15,847 nucleotides of DNA. It comes from Acidobacteriota bacterium (GTDB lineage Bacteria; Acidobacteriota; Terriglobia; Terriglobales; Acidobacteriaceae). A program made the position numbers and the translations under genes. The stretch covers positions 1 to 15,847 of the forward strand of contig JAKBAG010000044.1 of the NCBI GenBank assembly GCA_021809235.1, read 5' to 3'. Under the pieces are notes generated by a model that did not search any database, had not been told where the DNA came from, and saw only the letters and a program-made list of their open reading frames with translations. Shown one piece after another: positions 1-6,494 of this stretch; the stretch's first letter is position 1; the number at the start of each line of letters is the position of its first letter.

Positions 1-1
1 G

Positions 2-559
2 CCGCCGGAGCCGCCAACGAGCGGCAACTTCGCCAGCGTTCTCGACCGGGTCAATCACATGACCGCCGACGACTTCCGCCGCGTGGCCGCCCTGGCCAAC
101 CAGATCGGCGAAAGCGCGCAGAAGCGCGGCATGCAGTACGCCTACCACAACCACAACTTCGACTTTCGCAAGGTCGAGGGCAACACTACCGGCTACGAGA
201 TACTGCTCCGGGAAACAGACCCGAAGCTCGTCAAGCTGGAACTCGACGCCGGATGGGCCGCTGTCGGCGGAGCCGACCCCGCGGCCATCATCCGCGCCAA
301 CCCCGGTCGAGTCCGCCTGCTCCACTTCAAGGACTTCAGCTCCATCACCCCGCCCGACAACGAGCTGAGTCGCCGCGCCGCAGCCAGCATCGTCGATCTC
401 GGAACCGGAGTCGCTCCGCTCAAAGCAGCCTACGAGGCGGCGCGCGAAGCCGGTGTGAAGTACTTCATCGTCGATCACGACCCGCCATTCCACGGACAGA
501 CCACGATGCAGGCGGCAAAGGTGGATTACGACTTCGTCGCTCGCCTGATGGCCTCGTAA
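2..559 (+). CDS. Sugar phosphate isomerase/epimerase, C-terminal part (5' truncated by window edge)
   Basis: This is the C-terminal part of a xylose-isomerase-like TIM-barrel protein. The frame is already open at base 2, so the true start lies outside the window; the ATG at 59 is internal. Seen: YHNHNFDF (strand with a conserved His), LELDAGWAAVGG (the Asp is a usual metal ligand of this family), LLHFKDF (His/Lys/Asp strand) and YFIVDHDPPF near the end, where relatives often have a VEQDP-like motif. Members are cytoplasmic, bind a divalent metal and isomerise or epimerise sugars or inositols; the substrate cannot be told from this fragment. It ends with TAA, followed three bases later by a GC-rich hairpin. 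It appears unrelated in function to the peptidase gene downstream. Confidence 0.85.
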   Translation, partial: PPEPPTSGNFASVLDRVNHMTADDFRRVAALANQIGESAQKRGMQYAYHNHNFDFRKVEGNTTGYEILLRETDPKLVKLELDAGWAAVGGADPAAIIRANPGRVRLLHFKDFSSITPPDNELSRRAAASIVDLGTGVAPLKAAYEAAREAGVKYFIVDHDPPFHGQTTMQAAKVDYDFVARLMAS

Positions 560-561
560 CA

Positions 562-578
562 GCCGCGACTCGCGCGGC
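562..578 (+). terminator. Hairpin after the isomerase gene, possible terminator
   Basis: A perfect 6-bp stem (GCCGCG/CGCGGC) with a 5-base loop begins three bases after the isomerase stop codon. There is no T-run after it, so intrinsic termination is uncertain. Confidence 0.35.
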
Positions 579-837
579 CCTGCCGCCCGCAAGGACGCGT
601 GTATGCTCCGTGAAACACGCTCTACGGAATATACGCGTACCCGATGCTACCCTATGCATCCGTGTCTGAATTCCCTCCTGGCAGTTGCTCGCGCCCACCC
701 GCGTACCACATACGGAAGGTCGTCCCGGCATACCGCACTGCCACGTCGCCTACGCCTGGACGATCCCGCGCACCCGCCGCCGATCCTCCCTGCGCATATC
801 CTCTGCCCACCCCTGCAACCTCCCATCGCCGGTGCGA

Positions 838-843
838 TACACT
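838..843 (+). promoter_or_regulatory. Candidate -10 element of the DPP-IV/MBL unit
   Basis: TACACT lies about 25 bp upstream of the start codon, so transcription would begin near 850, just ahead of the Shine-Dalgarno. No good -35 box is visible at 16-19 bp spacing. The nine bases TACACTGCC also occur just upstream of recX (9709-9717). Confidence 0.3.
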
Positions 844-852
844 GCCACGGAC

Positions 853-858
853 AGGAGG
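853..858 (+). promoter_or_regulatory. Ribosome-binding site that fixes the DPP-IV start
   Basis: A full AGGAGG with a 10-base spacer to the ATG at 869. It supports this start over the earlier in-frame ATG at 644, because the signal peptide begins exactly here. Confidence 0.85.
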
Positions 859-868
859 TTACTCATTG

Positions 869-3106
869 ATGTTCTTGCCCAGGCATTCCCGTCCGGCTGC
901 AGCCCTTGCGCTGGCCGGCACTTTCCTTCTGGCCACGGCTGCCCACGCCGCTGACCGCCAGCTCACCGTCGATGACATCTTTGCCCACGGCTCCATGATC
1001 GGCCACGCCCCCAGCGGACTCACCTGGTCGCCCGACGGTCATCACCTGACCTATCAGGACGCCCAGGGAATCATGGAGATTGATCTGGCCACCGGCAAAC
1101 CCCACGTGCTGCTCAGTGCCGACAAGCTGGCCTCGCTTTCCTCCGGCAAGGCCAATGAACAGGCCGCCGACCATCGCCAGCGCTACCAGCAGGCCGGCTA
1201 TCTCTGGACTCCCGACGGCCAGCACCTGCTGCTCGACCAGGATGGAGTCTTCTGGCTCTACGATCTTGCCTCCGGCCACGCCGTCCAGGTTGCATCCTCC
1301 GGCCAGGCCTCGGAGGATTCCCCCACCCTGGCGCCCGATGGTCACTCCCTGGCCTTCATCCGCGACCACGGCCTCTCGGTCGTCGCCCTGCCTTCTGCCG
1401 ACGGCACTGCCGCCACCGTCCGCTCGCTGACGCCCGGCTCCTCTGCCACCCTGCTCAACGGTCAGGTCGACTGGGTCTATGAGGAGGAGCTTGGCGTCCG
1501 CAGCAATCTCTTCTGGTCGCCTGACTCCCAGCGCATCGCCTACCTGCAGATGGATGAGTCGAAAGTCCCCGAGTACCCCATTGAGGACTGGCTACCCACC
1601 CACGCCGCCGTTGCCACCCAGCGCTATCCCCAGCCCGGCGATCCCAATCCCTCCGTCCGGCTCGGCGTCGTCTCCGCCAGCGGCGGCGCGACCACCTGGA
1701 TCCAGCTCCCCGTCCGTCCCAACGAGGACTATATCCCGCGCTTCGGCTGGGTGGATGCCCACACCCTCTGGGCGGAAACCCTCACCCGTGACCATCAGCA
1801 CAAAACCCTCTGGTTTGCCGACGTCGCTACCGGACAGGCTCGCGCCGTCCTTGCCGAATCCGACCCCCGCTTCTTCGACGAGCGCTATGACGTCTGGGTC
1901 GGCAGCGGACACATCATCCTCACCAGCTGGCAGGACGGCCACACCCACATCTACCTCTACCGCTACGATTCCAGCCACCCCATGGCTGCCGACGCCACCC
2001 TCGAGCGGCAGCTCACCCGCGGCAACTTCGAGGTCACCCGCGTCCTCAACGTCGATCCCGTCCACCACCTCGTCGACTACCAGTCCAACGAAGGCAACTG
2101 GACCGAACGTCAGCTCTGGCAGGTCACCTGGGACGGGCAAAAGACCCGCCTGACCTCCGAACCCGGTGTCCATGACGGTCACTTCGCACCCTCCGGCGGT
2201 GCCTTCAGCGATGACTTTTCCAGCCGTACCACCACCCCTCAGCTCAAGGTCTGCCGCGCCGCTGGCTCCTGCCAGCTCGTCTGGCACACCGACGTCTTCG
2301 CCCACGACCATCTGCCCGTTCCGCAGCAGTTCACAGCCCGCGCCGCTGACGGCACCACCCTCTACGCCACCATCCTGCTGCCTCCCGGCAAAACCGATCC
2401 CGCCTCCGTTCCGCTCATCCTCAATCCCTACGGCGGACCCGGCGTCATGACGGTCACCAACCACTGGGGTGGCGACGGCTACCTCTTCGATGTCGTCCTC
2501 GCCCAGCACGGCTTTGCCGTCGTCCACGCCGACGGGCGCGGCATGGACGACCGGGGCCGGGACTTCCAGCAGGCCGCCTGGCATCAGTTCGGACCCATGC
2601 AGCTGCAGGACCAGCTCGCCGTCGCCGACGCCGCACTGGCCCGTTTTCCCCAGCTTGACCGTCGTCGCCAGGGCTGGTGGGGCTGGAGCTGGGGTGGCAC
2701 CTTCACCCTCTGGGCGCTCACTCACTCCGACCGCTTCCGCGCCGGTGTCTCCGTCGCTCCCGTCACCAGCTGGCGCGACTATGACTCCATCTACACCGAG
2801 CGTTATCTGGGCGATCCGCGCACCGTGCCCCAGGTCTACGACGACTTCTCCGTCGTCCACTTCGCCGCCAACCTCAAGGGCCATCTGCTGCTCATCCACG
2901 GCACCGGCGATGACAACGTACACCTGGAAAACTCCATCCAGTTCGTGCAGCAGATGACCCTGCACAACATCCCCTACGCCCTCAACCTCTATCCCCGCAA
3001 AACCCACTCCATCGCTGGCTCCGAAGTGCGTCCGCACCTCTACACCAGCATCCTCGACCACTTCGAGCAGTACCTGATGCCGCTGCCCGCTGGATCCGCC
3101 CAATGA
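869..3106 (+). CDS. Secreted dipeptidyl peptidase IV-like S9 family serine peptidase
   Basis: A 745-residue exported prolyl dipeptidyl peptidase of family S9B, close to the usual size of bacterial DPP-IV (~740). Residues 1-27 form a signal peptide (Arg-His-Ser-Arg, hydrophobic core, AHA cleavage site). A beta-propeller follows, with repeated WSPD-type blades. The motif DWVYEEELGV places Glu205-207 where DPP-IV binds the substrate N-terminus. The C-terminal alpha/beta-hydrolase has YGGPG (oxyanion region), GWSWGG with nucleophile Ser607, HGTGDDNVH with Asp681 and KTHS with His713; the 32-residue Asp-His spacing matches human DPP-IV (708/740). It would release Xaa-Pro dipeptides in the periplasm or outside. 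Its stop overlaps the next gene's start (ATGA), so the two are probably co-translated. Confidence 0.95.
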   Translation: MFLPRHSRPAAALALAGTFLLATAAHAADRQLTVDDIFAHGSMIGHAPSGLTWSPDGHHLTYQDAQGIMEIDLATGKPHVLLSADKLASLSSGKANEQAADHRQRYQQAGYLWTPDGQHLLLDQDGVFWLYDLASGHAVQVASSGQASEDSPTLAPDGHSLAFIRDHGLSVVALPSADGTAATVRSLTPGSSATLLNGQVDWVYEEELGVRSNLFWSPDSQRIAYLQMDESKVPEYPIEDWLPTHAAVATQRYPQPGDPNPSVRLGVVSASGGATTWIQLPVRPNEDYIPRFGWVDAHTLWAETLTRDHQHKTLWFADVATGQARAVLAESDPRFFDERYDVWVGSGHIILTSWQDGHTHIYLYRYDSSHPMAADATLERQLTRGNFEVTRVLNVDPVHHLVDYQSNEGNWTERQLWQVTWDGQKTRLTSEPGVHDGHFAPSGGAFSDDFSSRTTTPQLKVCRAAGSCQLVWHTDVFAHDHLPVPQQFTARAADGTTLYATILLPPGKTDPASVPLILNPYGGPGVMTVTNHWGGDGYLFDVVLAQHGFAVVHADGRGMDDRGRDFQQAAWHQFGPMQLQDQLAVADAALARFPQLDRRRQGWWGWSWGGTFTLWALTHSDRFRAGVSVAPVTSWRDYDSIYTERYLGDPRTVPQVYDDFSVVHFAANLKGHLLLIHGTGDDNVHLENSIQFVQQMTLHNIPYALNLYPRKTHSIAGSEVRPHLYTSILDHFEQYLMPLPAGSAQ

Positions 3107-4038
3107 ACCCGCCGTCACCCCGGCATCCGGCCGAGCGCCCCGATTCCGGGGCGCTCATCCGCGGTCGCACCCGGGTCGGCGACTGGGAGATCACGATCCT
3201 CACTGACGGCTTCTTTTTCCTCGACGGCGGTGCCATGTTCGGTGTCATCCCGCGCCCCCTCTGGCAGCGCCGCGTGCCCGCCGACGACCAGAACCGCATC
3301 CTGCTCGGCACCAACACCGTCGTCCTCCGCAACGGCCACACCACCGTCGTCCTGGAAACCGGCATCGGCGACAAACTCACCCCGAAGCAGCAGGAGATTT
3401 ACGCCGCCAAGGCACTGCTACCGCAGGCCTTTGCCGCCGCTGACATCTCCCTCGACAGCGTCGACCTCGTCCTCAACTCCCATCTCCACTTCGACCACTC
3501 CGGCTGGAACACCCGCCGCGATGCCTCCGGACAGCTCGTCGCCACCTTCCCTCGCGCCCGCTACTTCGCCCAGCGCGGCGAGGTCCACGACAGCCGCCTC
3601 CAGCGCGAGCGCGACGGCGTCAGCTACATGGCCGACAACTACGAGCCGCTCCTCGCCTCCGGACAGATGACCCTGCTCGACGGCAACGCCCGCATCCATC
3701 CCGACATCCACGTCGAGCTCTTCCCCGGACACACGCCCCAGCTCCAGGCCATCCACATCGAAAGCCGCGGCCAGCACGCCTGCTACATCTCCGACCTCAT
3801 CCCCACCAGCGCTCACCTCGATCTCACCTGGGGCATGGCCTACGACCTCGATCCACTCACCGTCATCGAGCAGCGCAAACGCTTCTACGCGCGCGCCATC
3901 CCCGAGGACTGGCTCGTCCTCTTCACCCACGACCACCACTGTCCCTTTGCCCGTCTCGCCTGGAATGACCGCGGTCGCCCCATCGTCCGGCCCACACCAC
4001 AGGCAGCAGACGAAGCGCCCACATCCCAGGACCGATAG
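3103..4038 (+). CDS. MBL-fold metallo-hydrolase (lactonase/glyoxalase-II-like)
   Basis: A 311-residue metallo-beta-lactamase-fold hydrolase. The signature HLHFDH has His127, His129, Asp131 and His132; further ligands are His210 in PGHTPQ, Asp231 in YISDL and His276 or His278 in FTHDHHC. This set binds two metal ions, usually zinc. The layout, with a long N-terminal beta region (GDWEITILTDG) before the HxHxDH motif, resembles the lactonase/quorum-quenching branch, but the substrate cannot be decided from sequence alone. No signal peptide is seen, so it is probably cytoplasmic, unlike its partner peptidase. The start overlaps the peptidase stop by four bases, implying translational coupling. 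A convergent gene and a hairpin lie downstream. Confidence 0.9.
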   Translation: MNPPSPRHPAERPDSGALIRGRTRVGDWEITILTDGFFFLDGGAMFGVIPRPLWQRRVPADDQNRILLGTNTVVLRNGHTTVVLETGIGDKLTPKQQEIYAAKALLPQAFAAADISLDSVDLVLNSHLHFDHSGWNTRRDASGQLVATFPRARYFAQRGEVHDSRLQRERDGVSYMADNYEPLLASGQMTLLDGNARIHPDIHVELFPGHTPQLQAIHIESRGQHACYISDLIPTSAHLDLTWGMAYDLDPLTVIEQRKRFYARAIPEDWLVLFTHDHHCPFARLAWNDRGRPIVRPTPQAADEAPTSQDR

Positions 4039-4108
4039 CCTCTCCACGTCCCGGGGCTTGCCTTGGGCAGAATCCGCAGAACTGTCCCCCGCGGCAGAGA
4101 TCTCAGAC

Positions 4109-4133
4109 TGGATTTTTCCTCGAGAAAAATCCA
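4109..4133. terminator. Perfect hairpin between convergent genes, likely bidirectional terminator
   Basis: A 10-bp stem (TGGATTTTTC/GAAAAATCCA) with a 5-base loop sits between the MBL gene end (4038) and the marC-family gene end (4183, opposite strand). The A/T runs inside the stem give each strand a partial U-tract. It can serve both directions. Confidence 0.65.
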
Positions 4134-4182
4134 ACTTCTCAGATACCGGACCAGGTATACGTATGCGGATTCTGCTTTAGCC

Positions 4183-4869
4183 TCAGTGCCAGTGAATCGT
4201 ATGCAGAAAGCTGCGCAGTCCCGTCGCCAGAATCTGCACCCCAATGCAGAACAGTATGAACGAGGACAGACGCATCAGCACCATCGTTCCCGTTCCGCCC
4301 AGCAGCTGCGCCGCATTCCGCGCCCACCGGTAGCACACAAACACCAGCGCGCACACCAGCGCACTTCCCACCAGCGACGCAATCAGCACCAGCGGCGAAA
4401 AGAACCCCGCCACATGCAGCTGCGACGGCAGATGCGCACCCAGCGCAATCGCTACTGAAATCGATCCCGGGCCCACCGTAATCGGCAGCGTATACGGAAA
4501 GAACGCCTGTGCCATCACCTCATCCGGATTGGCCACCTTCGGCTGATCACGCTGCGCATCCTTGGTCAGCAGCTGCCAGCCGCTGGCCGCCACCACCAGC
4601 CCGCCGCCAATCTGCACCGCATACAAGGAGATCCCGAAAAACGACAGAATCTTCCCGCCCACAATCATCGAAACCACCAGCAGGCAGTAGCTGTACAGCG
4701 TAATACGGCCCGCCAGACGCTTCTGCAGCCCATCCTCCAGCGAGCCCACCATCGACAGAAACACCGCCGCGCTTCCAATCGGATTCACGATCGGAAACAG
4801 CGTCGCCAACACCAGGATCGTCGCCTCGGTCGTGCGCGATACCAGATCCAGAATCGTCGCCAAATTCAT
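4183..4869 (-). CDS. MarC-family integral membrane protein
   Basis: A 228-residue inner-membrane protein of the MarC/UPF0056 family (often labelled NAAT transporter), at the family's usual length. About six hydrophobic segments are visible. Family signatures are FPIVNPIG at residues 25-32 and FFPYTLPITVGPGSI at 123-137, each in a conserved half of the internally duplicated fold. The transported substrate is unknown; the historic link to multiple antibiotic resistance is not well supported for the family. The ATG at 4869 has only a weak purine-rich upstream region. It lies 72 bp downstream of the response regulator on the same strand, so the two may share a transcript. Confidence 0.92.
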   Translation of the reverse strand: MNLATILDLVSRTTEATILVLATLFPIVNPIGSAAVFLSMVGSLEDGLQKRLAGRITLYSYCLLVVSMIVGGKILSFFGISLYAVQIGGGLVVAASGWQLLTKDAQRDQPKVANPDEVMAQAFFPYTLPITVGPGSISVAIALGAHLPSQLHVAGFFSPLVLIASLVGSALVCALVFVCYRWARNAAQLLGGTGTMVLMRLSSFILFCIGVQILATGLRSFLHTIHWH

Positions 4870-4916
4870 CGCCTGCCAGCCCCAATTCTCCGCACACGGA
4901 TCATCCCGTCTGCTCG

Positions 4917-4932
4917 ATCATCCTCAGATGAT
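4917..4932 (-). other. Small hairpin between response regulator and MarC-family gene
   Basis: ATCATC and GATGAT form a 6-bp stem with a 4-base loop, 10 bases past the response-regulator stop. There is no T-tract. It may only attenuate or stabilise the transcript. Confidence 0.25.
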
Positions 4933-4941
4933 GCTACCGCG

Positions 4942-5367
4942 CTAGCCGGCCACCGCAATCCCGGGAAACTGCAACTGACGCGCCACCGAAACCTTGCGCG
5001 GACCGCGCTTGCGAGCGCTCATCACCCGGATCCGCTCCACCAGCTCGGCCGCCGAGGAATTCCCCTTGCCCAGAAACGCATCCGCCTGGTGCGGCCGTTC
5101 CCCGGCACGCACGCTCTCGCTCGTCAGCAGCATCGGCAACTCCGGCATCAACTGCTTCAGCTGTCCAATCACCGCATTGCCATCCATCTGCGGCAACCGC
5201 AGCTCCGCCACCACCAGGTCCACCTGCTGGCTGCCCAGCACCTCTACCGCCTCCTGCAGCGTCGTCGCCGTCACCGCTCGAAATCCTCGCGTCTCCAGCA
5301 AAAACCGTCGTACCGCCAAAGCCCGCTCATTCCCATCCACACACAAAATCAACTTCCGGGGTCGCAT
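4942..5367 (-). CDS. Stand-alone receiver-domain protein with Glu at the phosphoacceptor site
   Basis: A 141-residue CheY-like receiver (REC) domain with no output domain; only a basic tail (KRGPRKVSVARQ) follows. The fold is clear: LILCVDGNE (strand 1), DLVVAELRLPQMDG (strand 3 and following loop), MLLTSE with the switch Thr82, and FLGKG with the conserved Lys101. The position normally held by the phosphorylated Asp (as in DLxMPxMDG) is Glu55, and the acidic pair after strand 1 is reduced to Asp11-Gly12. Glu can mimic the phosphorylated state, so the protein may be locked on or work by binding alone. The start is fixed by an in-frame stop just upstream; AAGGAG lies 13 bases before the ATG. 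MarC-family gene downstream. Confidence 0.88.
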   Translation of the reverse strand: MRPRKLILCVDGNERALAVRRFLLETRGFRAVTATTLQEAVEVLGSQQVDLVVAELRLPQMDGNAVIGQLKQLMPELPMLLTSESVRAGERPHQADAFLGKGNSSAAELVERIRVMSARKRGPRKVSVARQLQFPGIAVAG

Positions 5368-5577
5368 CGTCTGTCACTGGCTCCTTGCCAAAAAAAATTC
5401 AGTCTTCCATGCGCCGCAACCCTGCCGGAGACAACAACTCTCCCCACGCGCGGCAACGCACGTTTTTTTCGCCGCCGGCATCGCCCGGCCGCACCTTCAT
5501 CGTGGTCTTGTGCCCGCCTTCGCATCGAACCCACAGCAGGCTTCGCGCCTTCGGACTCCGGCCTGCATCCCCTGCAG

Positions 5578-5618
5578 CTCCGGATATCCCTCAGCCCTTG
5601 CCTGCTGCGCTTCCGGAG
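5578..5618. repeat. Inverted repeat in the gene-poor region
   Basis: CTCCGGA (5578-5584) and TCCGGAG (5612-5618) are exact reverse complements 27 bases apart. Another 7-base pair, CAGCAGG (5534-5540) and CCTGCTG (5601-5607), interleaves with it, so alternative folds are possible. Confidence 0.4.
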
Positions 5619-5878
5619 TCGCCGGCGGCCATTCTCTGGCTCTGCTCCGCGCTCCGTCTCGTCTCTTCGATCCGCCGACGGGAAGCAACAACGTTTCCCG
5701 AGACTACGACCCCCCGCACTGTCGCGCAACAGGGAAAATCGGGCGAAAAACCACCCTCCGATTCCGTGCAAATTCGGGAAAATTCGTACAGGTCCACACC
5801 ACGCAACAACTTACCGCTCCACAGCCCTGTTGAAACCATGTGCAGAAGCCCCGGAAAAGCCCACCACTTGCCCCGACA

Positions 5879-5898
5879 AAAGTGCTGTCAAGCACTTT
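5879..5898. repeat. Perfect 8-bp hairpin, AAAGTGCT/AGCACTTT
   Basis: The two arms are exact reverse complements around a 4-base loop. On the minus strand the element contains TTGACA, but no matching -10 box follows at 16-18 bp. It could be an operator, a terminator-like stem or chance. Confidence 0.4.
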
Positions 5899-6031
5899 CT
5901 CCACACCCCAAAAGCACCCTCCATCCCGGCATCCCCGGGTTCGTTCTCAGTGAAGAGACTTTGCGTTTGCTGTTGCTGTTCCCTGCTTCCACCGCCACCG
6001 CACTCCGCGACCAACGGGAGCGCAGCAAACA

Positions 6032-6062
6032 AGCGTGGCGCGGCCAAAGCCGCGCCACTGCT
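6032..6062 (-). terminator. Intrinsic terminator of the 83-residue orphan gene
   Basis: A perfect 10-bp GC-rich stem (GTGGCGCGGC/GCCGCGCCAC) with a CAAA/TTTG loop, extended by three more pairs after a one-base bulge. It lies about 20 bases past the stop codon; on the minus strand it is followed by a short T-rich stretch (TTGTTT). Confidence 0.75.
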
Positions 6063-6080
6063 GCATGCCATGCATGCTGC

Positions 6081-6332
6081 TTACAGTTCGAGCATGGGGC
6101 GTGGGAGTCGTGTCCGTGCCCGATCGAGGAAGATCCGCATGCGCAGTGCTTCGGCCCGCTGCATGGCCACCAGCTTGCTGTGTCGCCGGATATGGTCCGG
6201 GTGGACCAGCGTTGCCAGGTTCAGCTCATCGGTGGCGGCATCGCGCTCCAGCCGTGCAATCCGCTCCTCCACCGTCTGGCGGAATCGGGGACTGATCTCC
6301 ATGGCATCACTTGCAGACAGGGAAACAGACAT
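6081..6332 (-). CDS. Small helical hypothetical protein (83 residues)
   Basis: I do not recognise the family. The product is soluble, highly charged and predicted nearly all helical: residues 13-36 (ISPRFRQTVEERIARLERD) and 45-75 (HPDHIRRHSKLVAMQRAEAL) look like two amphipathic helices around a short LATLVHP linker. There is no signal peptide, no Cys and no membrane segment. It is treated as real because it has a good ribosome-binding site (GAGGTG close to the ATG), a consensus-like promoter immediately upstream and an intrinsic terminator downstream, making a self-contained monocistronic unit. The helix-pair shape is loosely like small coiled-coil or adaptor proteins, but that is not evidence of function. 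Confidence 0.7.
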   Translation of the reverse strand: MSVSLSASDAMEISPRFRQTVEERIARLERDAATDELNLATLVHPDHIRRHSKLVAMQRAEALRMRIFLDRARTRLPRPMLEL

Positions 6333-6352
6333 GCAGCACCTCGCGGCAGAAT

Positions 6353-6381
6353 TTTGTAGAAACCTGAAAAAATATCCTCAA
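6353..6381 (-). promoter_or_regulatory. Sigma-70-like promoter of the 83-residue gene, inside an inverted repeat
   Basis: On the minus strand TTGAGG (6381-6376) and TACAAA (6358-6353) are separated by exactly 17 bp. Transcription would start near 6346, giving a ~14-base leader that just includes the GAGGTG site. The exact 8-bp arms AGAAACCT (6358-6365) and AGGTTTCT (6381-6388) bracket the spacer, one touching each box, as an operator would. Confidence 0.55.
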
Positions 6382-6494
6382 GGTTTCTCCATACCCGCCG
6401 ATAGTACCGAAGACGGCTCTTCCGCGCCAGATTACGGACGCCCACTCCAAAGGCACTTCCACTGTCCCAGAATGCACCACCTGCCGCGCGCGCC

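Larger units (their letters stand above)
560..868. other. Intergenic spacer between isomerase and DPP-IV genes
   Basis: About 310 bp without a supported gene. The peptidase frame is open back to 644, but that upstream part is rich in Pro/Arg/Cys with no protein-like pattern, and it precedes a clear ribosome-binding site and signal peptide. The spacer holds the hairpin at 562-578, a second weak GCGTGT/ACACGC inverted repeat around 597-625, and a candidate -10 element at 838-843. Confidence 0.6.
5368..6080. other. Long gene-poor intergenic region with inverted repeats
   Basis: About 710 bp between two minus-strand genes. Several frames stay open across it on both strands, but all encode Arg/Pro/Ser-rich sequence with no domain-like pattern, and the longest also run antisense through real genes. 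The region has A/T-rich patches (A8 at 5390-5397, T7 at 5463-5469; GGGAAAAT at 5732-5739 and again at 5776-5783) and several inverted repeats. It must hold the response-regulator promoter and perhaps a long structured leader. Confidence 0.5.

Noticed and set aside
1592..3118. A 508-codon minus-strand open frame opposite the DPP-IV gene
   Set aside because: Gly/Val-rich antisense shadow; the plus strand has the full catalytic triad of an S9 peptidase.
5886..5891. TTGACA on the minus strand (perfect -35 hexamer)
   Set aside because: No -10-like hexamer follows at 16-18 bp, and the nearest minus-strand start is about 500 bp away.
5897..5905. TTCTCCACA, one mismatch from a DnaA box
   Set aside because: Isolated, with no cluster of boxes and no origin-associated genes nearby.
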